A DNA stretch of 64,000 nucleotides, from NCBI GenBank assembly GCA_033002965.1, contig JAURVB010012860.1:62001-126000 (forward strand), written 5' to 3'. The notes beneath the pieces are model-generated. The model was not told the DNA's origin and ran no database searches. It was given only the letters and a program-made list of their open reading frames with translations. The stretch comes from Piper betle (Eukaryota > Streptophyta > Magnoliopsida > Piperales > Piperaceae). Of this stretch, positions 48,865 through 60,200 are shown in pieces. Numbering within the stretch: position 1 is the first letter of the stretch; every line of letters begins with the position of its first letter. The position numbers and the translations under genes are program-made.

Positions 48865-49000
48865 CGGCGGCGGAGTTCGAGGCGGCGACGCCGGCGGCGG
48901 AGTTCGAGGCGGCGACGCCGGCGGCGGAGTTCGAGGCGGCGACGCCGGCGGCGGAGTTCGAGGCGGCGACGCCGGCGGCGGAGGTCGAAGCGGCGGCCGG
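48865..49000. repeat. 27-bp GC-rich minisatellite beside the poly(A) polymerase start
   Basis: Units begin GGAGTTCGAGGCGGCGACG at 48872, 48899, 48926 and 48953, with a diverged fifth at 48980. The period of 27 keeps frame. Read on the minus strand it is in phase with the start codon at 48855 and would encode a Pro/Arg/Thr/Ala/Ser nonapeptide repeat, but no in-frame ATG precedes it before a stop, so I place it in the 5' leader. Confidence 0.9.
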
Positions 49001-49049
49001 AGAAGGAAGATTGAAGATGGAAGATGGTTGCGATGTCGTAGGGTTTAAC

Positions 49050-50595
49050 GTGTAGAAACGGGGTTTAGGTTTTGACTTGACTCGGTACGACTCGGGTGAG
49101 TCTATACTTCTACTTCTCCGTTTCTGCGTTAAATCGTGACTCGCTTGGATGTAGTTTCAAAAAAATCATCTGCTTGTAGTTTTGAATTTGGAAAAGGTCG
49201 AGGGACAGATTTTAGATTAAGACTTATATAATTATATACGAACATATTTTAAATAATTGTAGTAGAGTTTGTAATTTTATGAAATATTAAAATAAATTGG
49301 ATTTGTCTTGAAGGTGACTCAATTTGAACATCATTCTCAACAAATTGATACATTGTATGCCACTAATCTCATTTTGTAAAACCTATGATTCGAATCAGAA
49401 TTTTACATTAATGAATCAGTCGGTTCAAATCGAGTTAATTTCATAATTTACGTATTGAGCCGATGTCAATCGTGCGTTATGAATGATGAAGAGTCAATAT
49501 ATCATGACATTTATATAAAGCAACATTTAAAAATTGCTATTTTTAAAACTTTTTATGTGTTTATTTGTTTTAAATATGATTATATAATATAATATTCATT
49601 TAGAACAATATTAAAACTTAAACATCTTATCCATGTATTATATATTTGCATCATTGTTTTTAAATGCCTATGTTAAATCCGAATTAGCTTAATTAAATTA
49701 ATTAGATTAACAAACAGTTCAGTTACTGGTAATATTTTTGATTTAATTTGCAAGTAAACCAACTCAGGGTATTACACATTTGTCTAAACTTTTCTAACCA
49801 TTCCTAACAAATTAAATTTGAATAAATAATATATGACGCGTAACTTATATGTTACATTTCAATATTTTTTAATGGCTTGGGTCACACTTGAGCTAAAGCG
49901 TGCAAGGATTAACCGTGTAACTATATGTAATGATCCTCTCTTTTATATTCTATGTATAATATTATGAGAGGTAGATAGTCCTAAAATCTTTGGTCGAACT
50001 CTTATTCTCTTAAAATTTATTTCACCAAATTTTCTTATCTTATTTTTAAATTCACACTACCTAAATATATTTTAGTGGGTATGAATTTAATTAATATATT
50101 CAAGGTAAGAAGTAGAGTAAGTCCTTTGTTTTTTTTCTGAAGGGTATATATAAAAAAGGTAACATGTGCAAATAATCTTCATGTGCAGTCACATTGTACA
50201 ATTGAAGTCACATCGCACACCACTTTTGAGATAGGACAATCTTTTTGTCATCTGTGCATTATTGTATTTATATCATATTATAATTATAATGCATATACAG
50301 TCGAAGTTATCTTACCTTTTTGTGGTTGAGGAAATAATTAATGATTTGTAGGAATTTAAGTGTCCACCGCCGTGGTTTGATTTGTGGCATGCGAAGCACG
50401 AAAGATAATGCGAACAACAGTCCACCTGTCAAACGATAAATAAAACAAATAAAATAAAACATGGCCAATAATGATCGCGGGAGGCATCGATGGCTATAAT
50501 TAATTAATATTATTGATAGGTGTTAGAAGTATTTATTTTTCAATAATTTAAAGTTTTACAAAATTAAAATTATTAAATATTTATTTCAATAACCC
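49050..50595. other. AT-rich gene-free stretch upstream of the poly(A) polymerase gene
   Basis: No gene or clear repeat family. The first few hundred bases would be the promoter of the minus-strand gene. Confidence 0.45.
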
Positions 50596-50599
50596 ATCA

Positions 50600-51102
50600 A
50601 GGATATGAACAGGACGAGCCAAGTCGAAAAAATATATTTTTAAAATTAATATAATTTTTAATAAATATATTTAAGTATTTAATAAGTTTTAATGTATTAT
50701 GTGTTGAGTCGAGCTAATTCAAAATTTACAGTATTTGGGCTTGACTCGTATTAGGTTTACTATGCTTTCGAGCTGAGCTCGAGTAAAGCGAATTTTATAT
50801 TTTACTCGTGTTCAACTTATATTTAATCAAAATTTTCTTTCCAACGTTATATTTAACGTGACCTCAATAATATTGACGAACCGAATATTTTTTTCGAGTT
50901 TGAATATATCGAACTCGAATTTTAAGTTAAGCCGAACCGAACACGGCTCCTTAGCTCAAATTTTAGTTGTTATTCAACAAACTATTCATTTCGAGCTGAA
51001 TATTTTTTCGATTATAAAATTAACGAATACGAATTTAAACCGAATCGAGCCGAACATAAAATATTTATAAATAAGTTTGGCTTGTTGTATATACCCCTAA
51101 AC
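50600..51102. repeat. Family 1 dispersed repeat, nearly complete copy
   Basis: About 500 bases with GACGAGCCAAGTCGAA at the left and TTGGCTTGTTGTATATACCCC at the right. The interior TTTGGGCTTGACTCGTATT and AACGTGACCTCAATAATATTGA agree with the 30640-31181 copy. Confidence 0.65.
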
Positions 51103-51104
51103 CC

Positions 51105-52140
51105 ACTATAGCTAATACGAATTTCGTTTGGATAGACATACAAGAAGGCCGCCTAATGACATATTTCTTTTTTCTAAAGCAGTCCTTATATACTTAATAT
51201 AGAAATAAATAAATAAATATATGTATATATACATATATCCTTTCTCTTTTTATTCTTTTTTCTTTGATAATTGTGTAATTCACTAAAAATTCACTTTGAA
51301 CAACTATTTTATTTTCTTAGCACGAAGCCCATGCATTTACGATTGCTAGTATTATAAAATATTCTTTCTGGAAAGCCCAATGGCCATTCGGTATGCTATT
51401 CGTCTTTCTTTTTTCTACGCTTGTCTCATCTCAATGGACTCATAAAATTAATGGACAATTAGACACTATACAAACACGAGAACATGAGTATTGAATGCTC
51501 TGATATGTATCATTTGATGAGATTACATCAGTGGATATCAAATTAATCTTCCTCTTTCAAATTTCTAAGTTCTAGCTCAAAAAATGTGACACGAAACACT
51601 GGATCATACTCATATGGAGAGAGGCTATTAATTTCACCGCTAGACTTTCAGATGTCTGGAATCCTCCTACTAAAACACTTGGAAACGTAGATTCCCATAA
51701 CCCGCAGCCTTGTCACGTGGCCTTATCGCCAATTTGCCTTTCTTTATCTGTCGTATTATTCCTGGCCCACTTATCAGTATCTGTCGCTCCATCGGGCCCA
51801 CTTGTCACTTCGATTCGGAATAAAATCTAGTTATACGTTCACTTCTCCGCAACAAAATCTAAGCTTTGGAACGTTGATTCTCACGGCCGCCTCAATTCGC
51901 CGGCAGTTTTTATTTTCCCGCTGCTCCCTTTTAATATTAAGAAAATTAAGTATAATTTTTTAAAAATGAAAATGTTCAATTATTACAAAATTATTTTTAT
52001 ATTGAAAAATTAACAAAATGACGACTAGCGGTGATCAATTCAGGCCATCACCGGATTTTGAACACCACTTGTTTTGGAAAGGTTAAATTATTTTTATTTT
52101 TTTAATTTATTTATATATAAAATTATTTGTCCAAAGTATA
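51105..52140. other. Gene-free intergenic stretch
   Basis: AT-rich with no domain-bearing frame; a TA/TATATG-rich patch is at about 51220-51240. Nothing else recognised. Confidence 0.4.
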
Positions 52141-52144
52141 CACC

Positions 52145-52490
52145 ACACTAGAGTTAATGAATGAGCGAAAGAGCCAAGTTTAGCTTCTATTCAAACTCAA
52201 CATAAATATGTCGAAGTTTGTTCGAACTCGACTTAAGATCGACCGAGTTTTGAACATATATATTTAAAATCGATTCATAAAAATGTTATTCGGGCTTAAT
52301 TCAAGCTTGAATACTATTAAACTATTTAACTTTTACGCGCTCGAAATTAAGTTCGTTTAGGAGCTTAAAACGAGCTCACGAGCTGGTTCGCTCAATTAGG
52401 CTTAAATACTAATGATAATGCGATGAACATGGGTTGAACACGTGACCTTCAAGTCTTTAGGATGATACTCTCCCAATTGAGCTATCCTTT
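52145..52490 (-). repeat. SINE-like unit with a tRNA-Phe-like head
   Basis: On the minus strand, 52490 to 52419 reads GGATAGCTCAATTGGGAGAG, then CTAAAGACTTGAAGGTCACG and TGTTCAACCC, then ATCGCA. These match plant tRNA-Phe from the D arm to the discriminator region, with the anticodon drifted from GAA to AAA. A GAGCTC-rich body continues to about 52145. The body resembles those after the tRNA-like segments at 15475 and 16184, which supports one family of tRNA-derived retroposons. Confidence 0.6.
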
Positions 52491-52502
52491 TATTGGTGTC
52501 AT

Positions 52503-54965
52503 AGATTAAAAAATCGGCCGATTCCACTCGGAATCGGCCGATTTAAATTGAATTGGAAGCAATCTAATCCAAAACGGGTTTTTTATAAAACGGTCGACGA
52601 ATCGATTGATTCACGCCCGATTTGGAATCGGGGTAAATCAGAAAGAATCGGTTTGTATGGATAAATGATAAAAATTCCCTAAGTATGAAATTAAATAAAT
52701 TATTTACGCATGGGTAAAAGTGGAATCAAAATTTTTTAAAACCTAAAATCTACCTCCCCACCCCTCCCTCTGCCCGTCCACTGCCGCCGATCCCTCCCTC
52801 CGCCCGTCTGCCACCGCCGACCTTACCCCTCCATCTCGCCGCCGCCTACGCCTACCCGTGTGCCATCCCTTGCCTCCACCCCTTCCCTCCGGCCGTTTGC
52901 CGCCGCCCCTTCCTGTCGACCCCGTGTGCCACCCCTTGCCTCTGCCCTCCCTCCGTTGGTCTACCGCAGCCCCTTCCCTCCGGCCTCTGTTTGTAATGTT
53001 ACAACTTTTTTTAAAAAGTTTTCATACTTGCCATTTTTGTTTGTTCTAATTTGGTACAAATTTTATGCTGCGCAATTTTGGTGTTTGTTCTAATTGCTGT
53101 TTATTCATGCAGGTGTTGATGATGAATTTGGTGCTCATTTCTTTTTGATATGGTATGATTTTTGCTGTAAATTTTGATATGATATCACCAGTGTGCAAAT
53201 TTTTTGTTTGATGTAGGGTATGATTTTTGTTGGTCTTTGGCATTGTTACTAGACAATGTCGCTGTTGATTTTTGCAGATTTGTTGATAGTTGATTACAGA
53301 GACAGCGAGGAAGCTTGGGATAATGGTGATTGCAGATGAGGTTTATGGTCCATTACCTTCGGGAGCAATCCTTTCATGCCCATGGGGACGTTTGGATCCA
53401 TTGCTCCAGTTTTGATGCTTGGGTCCTTATCTAAGAGGTGGATGGTTCTTGGGTGACGGCTAGGTTGGCTTGCAGTGACGGACCCTGATGGCATTTTGAA
53501 GAAAAACAAGGTGTTTCTAAGCTACTCTTGTTCCTTGGTTGTTAATTCAGTTTTGGTAGTAAGGCTATTTAGGATTTACGTTCTTTTGCATTCATGGTTG
53601 TAAATTGTAATGAAATAGTTTGTTATATATGCTTGTTGCAGATTCTTGATTCCATCCCGGGGTACCTTAATATCTCACCCGACCCTCATACCTTCATACA
53701 GGTTTTTGATTATTTATATTATTAGGAACTCTGTGTTTGTTGTCATGATTATTCAAACTATTGGTGCTTGTAGATTGAATGCAATTTAGACATTATTTTT
53801 GGTAGCAGCATGTTTTGAAGTGAAGGTTTCTCTGTTTTTCTACTTAGTTGATTATCAATAAAAGTAAAAAATTATCTTAAAATAGTTCTTTTTTGTGAAC
53901 GCGTCATTGACATTTTTTTGTAAAGATGATAGGATTGTCACTTAAGTTCTTGATGCTTTGCTTATCTTGGAAGTGATTTCTTCTATGTTTACTATATTAT
54001 TTTAATAATGTTCATAATGCATGTTCTAAAAGCTATCATGAGACTTTCTATGGTGGACAATTTTTATTTAACTATAGCTAATGAACAACAGTACATGATC
54101 ATGGTTTGTTGTCTGAAGTTAGTGAATCCTTTTGGTAATGTGACTTGAATTACCATTAAGTTTGGCTGATCCTCAATGTCCTCTTGGTCTAATTTGATTA
54201 GGCTGCACTTCCTCAAATTCTCACTGAAACAACAGATGAGTACTTCAAAAAGATAACTCAAACATTGCAGCAGACAGCCGACTTATGTTACACCAAATTA
54301 AAAACGATTGACTGCCTTACTTGCCCTCATAAACCAGAAGGTTTCATGTTTGCAATGGTCAAAAAATATTATCTTTATAAATAAATGTGGTTTGTTTTTT
54401 TAATTAGAGATGACTTTGAGTTATCAGCTGATTTAAATTAATAACTTATGCTATATGCATGTTTAATATAGGTAAAACTCAATTTGGCTCTTCTGGAAAA
54501 AATAGATGATGATTTGGATTTTTGCTGCAAACTGGCCAAAGAAGAAAAAATTATCATTTCTGCCAGGTAAGATAGTTGTAAAATTAAGTCATTATTTCAT
54601 CAACGATTCTTCTCTTGTCTTATAAACATATATATATTTTTTGGGGGACACATTTCCTGGAAATTTTGTGATATAATGAAATCTAAACATCCTAGTTTTT
54701 AGAAATTGTAGTCTTGTGATGATAGATAGTGATGATCTTTTGTACTTGTATTAAACTATAAACTTGTGTATTTGCGTTGAGAAATTTTGTAATTATGTAT
54801 TTCATGTATTTATGTTATAAGTTGTTAAAATATTTTTATATGATCGATATGGACCGATTCAATTGAACTGATTCCTGACCAATTTAGACCGATTTGATCC
54901 GATTTAGTGACTTCCTCGAAAACTGATTCCGATTCCGGATTATGATTCCGATTTTTGCAACTATG
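52503..54965. mobile_element. Pack-MULE-like element carrying an aminotransferase fragment
   Basis: The left end (TCATAGATTAAAAAATCGG, then GGAATCGGCCGA) is an imperfect inverse of the right end (CTGATTCCGATTCCGG ... CCGATTTTTGCAACTATGA, ending near 54968). A GC-rich block (52750-52990) follows the left end. Inside lies an intron-containing gene fragment (53298-54566) unrelated to its surroundings. Inverted ends plus a captured genic fragment are the hallmarks of Pack-type Mutator elements. I could not find a clean 9-bp target duplication, so the class is inferred. A related remnant is at 19480-20030. Confidence 0.5.
53298..54566 (+). pseudogene. Tyrosine/nicotianamine aminotransferase fragment
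   Basis: Four exon-like blocks read as the middle to late part of a pyridoxal-phosphate aminotransferase of the TAT family: ~53298-53510 (GIMVIADEVYG; then, after a one-base loss near 53355, FGSNPFMPMGTFGS and GSLSKRW with the cofactor Lys, then RLGWLAVTDPDGIL), 53642-53701 (SIPGYLNISPDPHTFIQ), 54202-54357 (ALPQILTETTDEYFKKI, CPHKPEGFMFAM) and 54472-54566 ([17 protein letters not shown]). TGA at 53454-53456 replaces a conserved Trp codon. The N-terminal part and the C-terminal exon are absent. Introns are kept, so the copy arose from DNA. It sits within inverted-ended flanks and is best seen as captured. Confidence 0.85.
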
Positions 54966-54984
54966 ATTGATGCTATTTTGTGAT

Positions 54985-55410
54985 TTTATTGTATATAAAT
55001 AAATATAATTAATTATAATTAAACTTATTAATATATATATATATATATATTTTAGTCGGGGGAGATAATGTTTATGTTTCAAACTTTAATCTGGATCATT
55101 TGATTATAAGGACAACTCATATTTAATAAAAAACAAAAAAATACAAAATAAAAACAAAACACCCTCACTACCACTCTCCTTTAGTACGTAGCCAATAATA
55201 ATATTTATTTATGATTTTAAATGTATTTTGAATAGACAAATGATATTATATATATTATTATACTATATGATCGAGTCAAGTTTGAGACGAGCTACGAGTA
55301 GATTTCGAGTCGAGTTCAAGCTCGAGCATTTAAATGTCGAGTCGAGTCAAGCTGAACGCCAAATGCTCACAAAGCTGGCTCGCTCAATTAGTAGCCCTAC
55401 ACCACACCCC
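54985..55410. repeat. Remnant of the foldback / GAGCTC-rich repeat
   Basis: GGGGGAGATAATGTTTATG, CAAACTTTAATCTGGATCAT and AAACAAAACACCCTCACTACC repeat the arm sequence at 14956-15070. The right part, ending CTGGCTCGCTCAATTAG near 55395, matches the body family at 15080-15250. Confidence 0.55.
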
Positions 55411-56840
55411 TTAGCTCGAGTTGTGAGACCAAACCCAGCCAACCATAGTCACACCCTTGCACCATGTTAGCCTTTGGATCAAGTCCATATAGTTCAAATT
55501 TTATGTAGGTAGAAATAAGAAGAAGAAATGAGAAGTGTTTACATAGATTTGTACTTATCCAGTTACGTGGATAAGTTCTGAGCTTCGAAGAAAAGGTTCG
55601 TGTTGTTTCAAAATTGCATGAGGGGATATGTGCAGGAAGTTGAGGCAGTTTGTGATTACACGCCCATAATCGTTGAACAGTGAGGGCTCTCAAAAACTCT
55701 ATAAAGAATCGAGCCTAATTGTTTGAAGGGGGAAGAAAACTTTTTAGACGTGAAGCTTTGGAGATTGCAGTATTGCTAGTTTTGTCAGACGCCTATCACC
55801 TCGCCGTCTTGCCATAGTAAGTTGCTGTTCAAAGCTCTCCTCACCAAGACATGGAGCCCCCCACCCTATTGTTGTGAAGACGGAGCTTGCTTTTGCTATC
55901 TTGCCGACCGAGAAGACGAGTTGTAGTGCCGCCAAAGTCTGCCCTTGCCTCCTAGCCGCAAAAGATTTACCTGAAAGGTGAGTCTCTTTCTCTTTGGCAG
56001 GTAAAAACAGAGGAGGTTGAAGCAAAAAATAGCAGCAGACAGCTGATTTTGCAGTCATTTTTGACCAACGCCAGCCGTTCACAACCCAACTCTAGAGTCC
56101 CGCCAGAGTTCATCGCCGTAGTCGAAGATCTGTCATTTTGGGCGGTCTCCCCTCACCGAAGTCGCCGGAAAAGCCATCACCAAAGTCTTGAATTCGGCGT
56201 TGCACCACCGCCACAATTGGGTCCATCAAATACGTTTACTATTGATCACATCTACAAGCCTCTTCGTGTCCTCGACCACATCCTACTGCTCAACGATCTA
56301 ATCAGATCCAAACTGACCTAGATCATGACCGCGAAGCCAATTCGCATCCGCAACCCAGATTTGAATTAGCACACCATACACCACCAGCAGACAAACGCAC
56401 ACAAAATTTTTTAGAAGTTTGCACACGCCACCCTGTCTGAATTAGCCTTTTTCTGGTTTGAACCAACCCAAACTGTTTAATTCAGCCTATTATCATTTCA
56501 GAAATAATTCAAGGGCTTTCCCAACCTTGGATTGAGACTAAACTTGTTACTTTATTGTTTTTAAACATTTCAGATGCAGTGATGAGGTTATTTCAAAGAT
56601 TTAAAAACAAAGAAAGGACAAACTAGGGCTTTGGAGTTAAAGTTATTATAAGTAAACTAATTCAAATAGAACAAAAATTCACTGTTATTATTGTGTAACT
56701 TGTAAAAATGGACAAAAATAAAAAAATAACGAATATTAATCTAAGCATGACTTGATTTAAGAATTCAAATTTAATTATAAAGAACCACGTTAAAATTTTA
56801 AGTATTTATTATATATTTAATATATATATATATATTATAT
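55411..56840. other. Gene-free stretch upstream of the callose synthase
   Basis: Contains open frames of up to about 110 codons on both strands (for example 55744-56082 minus, 56049-56321 plus), none with a recognisable domain. I cannot exclude a degraded gene, but nothing supports one. Confidence 0.4.
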
Positions 56841-56845
56841 ATGAC

Positions 56846-56955
56846 AAAAGAAAATGTCCCTAAAACCGGGCAAAGAAGCACTTTTGGACAAAATTCTAAC
56901 AAAAGAAAATGTCCCTAAAACCGGGCAAAGAGGCACTTTTGGACAAAATTCTAGA
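56846..56955. repeat. 55-bp tandem duplication in the callose synthase upstream region
   Basis: Two adjacent copies, 56846-56900 and 56901-56955, both reading AAAAGAAAATGTCCCTAAAA then CCGGGCAAAGA(A/G)GCAC, almost identical. They lie about 260 bases before the start codon. Confidence 0.95.
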
Positions 56956-57217
56956 AACCCATAATTAATTTTCCAATCCAAAATTCCAATCTAAGAATCG
57001 AAACGTGGGTTTCCACGTCCAAAGCCCAACGCTGGTTTAGTAGATTCGTCATTTCCAGCCCCATCCTCCTCCCCCACCCCAAAAGTTTAAAAACTGTTAA
57101 TATATCAGAAAGAAAGAAAGAAAAAAAAACCGTCACTGCGAAAAAGCCGCTCCCTCCCCCCCCCCCACCATCCTCCACTGCCGGAGAGCCGACGTCGCCC
57201 GCCGCAGCCCTCCCCCC

Positions 57218-60200
57218 ATGAGCCTCCGCCACCGCCCCACCTACGGGTCCGCCCCCAGCGCCGCCAGCGCCAACCTCGGCGAGCCGCCCGGTTCGGAGCA
57301 CTACAACATGATCCCCGTCCACGACCTCCTGGCGGACCACCCCTGCCTCCGCTCGACGGAGGTCCGCGTGGCAGTCGGCGCCCTCCGGTCGGTCGGCGAC
57401 CTCCGGCGGCCGCCCCTCGCCACCGCCCCCGTCCGCGACCTCCTCGACTGGCTCGGGTTCTCCTTCGGCTTCCAGCCCGGCAACGTCCGGAACCAGCGCG
57501 AGCACCTCGTCCTCCTCCTCGCCAACGCCCAGATGCGTCTATCACCCCCGCCCCGCAACCCCGACGCCCTCTCCCCCGACGTCCTCAGCCGCCTCCGCAA
57601 GAAGCTCCTCCGCAACTACTCCGAGTGGTGCTCCTTCCTCCGCCTCCGCCCCTATGTGCGGCTCTCCGGCCGCCGCAGCCGCCGCACCTCTGGCACCGGC
57701 GATGACCTGCTCCGGCGGGAGTTGCTGTATGTGTGCCTCTACCTGCTCATCTGGGGGAGGCCGGGAACCTGCGGTTCGCCCCCGAGTGCCTCTGCTACGT
57801 CTTCCACCACATGGCCATGGAGCTCAACTGGGTGTTGGAGGAGTACGCGGACGAGAACACCGGCCAGCTGATCGTTACCTCCGTCGCCCGCGAGGGCGGG
57901 TTCCTCGCCCGGGTGGTGGTGCCCATCTGCCGGACCATCAAGTTGGAGGTCGATTCGAGCAGGAACGGCACCGCCCCTCACTCCGGTTGGCGGAACTACG
58001 ACGACATCAACGAGTACTTCTGGAGCCCTAGGTGCTTCGAGAAGCTCAAATGGCCGATCGACCAGTCGAGCAACTTCTTCTTCCCCATCCCTCCCGATCC
58101 CAGCAAGAAGAAGAGCAAGGTGGGGAAGACAGGGTTCGTCGAGCAGAGGTCGTTCTGGAACATCTACCGCAGCTTCGACCGGTTGTGGGTGATGCTCATC
58201 CTCCTCTTCCAAGTCGCCGTCATACTGGCCTGGCAAGACACCACCTTTCCGTGGCAGCCGCTGTCCGACCGTGACATCCAGTTCCGGTGCCTGGCCATCT
58301 TCATCACCTGGGCGGCGCTCCGCCTCTTCCAGTCCGTCCTCGACGCAGGCACGCAGTACAGCCTGGTGTGCAGCGAGGCGCCCTGGGTCGTCGTCCGGAT
58401 GGTGCTCAAGAGCTTCGCCGCCGTGACTTGGACGGTGGCCTTCGCCGTGCTCTACGCACGGGCGCTGCTCCAGCGCAACCACGACCGGCGGTGGTCGCTG
58501 GCCGCCGACCGTATGCTCGTGAACTACCTCGAGGCCGCACTCGTGTTCCTCGCCCCGGAGCTGCTGGCGGTGGCTCTGTTTGTTCTTCCCTGGATTCGGA
58601 ACTTCGTGGAGAAGAAGAACTGGTGGATCTTCCGGTTGGCGACATGGTGGTTTCAAAGCAACATCTTCGTTGGTCGGGGGCTTAGGGAAGGGTTGATCGA
58701 GAATCTGAAGTACACTTTTTTCTGGGCGGTTGTTATTGCTGCTAAGATCTCGTTTAGCTACTTTCTTCAGATCAAACCTCTGATCCAACCCACCAAGGAG
58801 TTGATTGAGCTTCGCGTGATTCGCTATAAATGGCATGAGTTCTTCGGCAACACCAGCAAATTTGCCGTGGGGCTCTTGTGGGTGCCGGTGGTTCTGATAT
58901 ATTTCATGGATTTGCAGATTTGGTACGCCATTTTCTCGTCCATTGCTGGGGCGTTGGTTGGTCTGTTCTCCCATTTGGGGGAGATTCGTAGCGTGAGGCA
59001 GCTGCGGCTCCGGTTCCCGTTCTTTGCCAATGCAACGCAGTTCAATCTGATGGCGGAGGAGGAGTTGCCCGAGGAGAAGGGCTCGCTCAAGAGCAAGTTC
59101 TACGATGCGATCCGCCGGTTGAAGTTGAGGTATGGTCTTGGCTGTCCTTATGACAAGGTTGAGTCAAATAATGTTGAGGCGAGTAAATTTGCTCTGATAT
59201 GGAACGAGATCATTGGCACGTTTAGGGAGGAAGATATCATCAGTGACCATGAAGTTGAGCTCTTGGAGTTGTTCCCTGAGCTGTGGAACATCAGGGTCAT
59301 CAGATGGCCCTGCATTCTTCTCTGCAATGAGCTCTTGCTAGCTCTATGCCAAGCTACGGAATTGAATGTGCCGGATAAGGATTTGTGGGGAAAAATTTGT
59401 CGGAACGAGTACAGGAGATGCGCGGTCATTGAGGCTTTCGATAGCACCAGGTTTTTGCTTCTGTCGATACTAAAACCTGCTTCTGACGAGTACGCGATCG
59501 TCTCGCGTATGTTCTCTAATTTTGATCGAGCGCTTCAAGATGGGAACTTTTGTGAGGTTTATAAAATGGCAGTTCTTCTTAATATCCATGCCAAGCTTGT
59601 AGAGTTTGTTGATCTTCTCAGCAAGGACAAAAAAGACATGACAAAACTAGTGAATACCTTGCAGACGTTGTATGATATCTGCATGCGAGATTTTCCCAGA
59701 AAGAAAGCAGACACTCAGAAGCTGAAGGCAGAAAGGCATATTCCGAAGACGGATGGTGCAGGTTTGCTGTTTGAGAATGCCATTCTACTATTACCCATAG
59801 AAGAGAACTTGTTTTTCTATAGACAGGTCAGGAGGTTGAAGACGATATTGAGCTCCAGGGCAATGCATAACGTTCCCAAGAATATTGAAGCCAGGCGCCG
59901 AATCGCTTTCTTCACTAATTCCTTGTTCATGAACATTCCTCGAGCTCCCCGCGTTGAAAAGATGATGGCTTTCAGTGTTCTTACTCCTTATTATAACGAG
60001 GAAGTTCTATATGGTAAGGAGCAGCTGCGGACAGAGAACGAAGACGGGGTGTCCACTCTGTTCTATCTGCAGAAAATTTATGAGGATGAATGGTTAAACT
60101 TTTTGGAGCGTATGCGGCGTCAAGGGATGGTTCAAGAAGATGATATTTGGTCTGACAAGCTAAGAGACCTTCGCCTATGGGCTTCGTACAGGGGACAGAC

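Noticed and set aside
48524..49048. 174-codon plus-strand frame with a Gly/Arg repeat
   Set aside because: Antisense to exon 1 of the poly(A) polymerase and to the 27-bp minisatellite; composition artefact.
55744..56321. Frames of 90-112 codons upstream of the callose synthase
   Set aside because: No domain, opposite-strand overlap, and no continuity with the callose synthase; not reported as genes.
57739..58974. 411-codon open frame on the minus strand
   Set aside because: It is exactly antisense to the conserved callose synthase coding region, where GC-rich third positions keep the opposite strand free of stops. No domain is readable.
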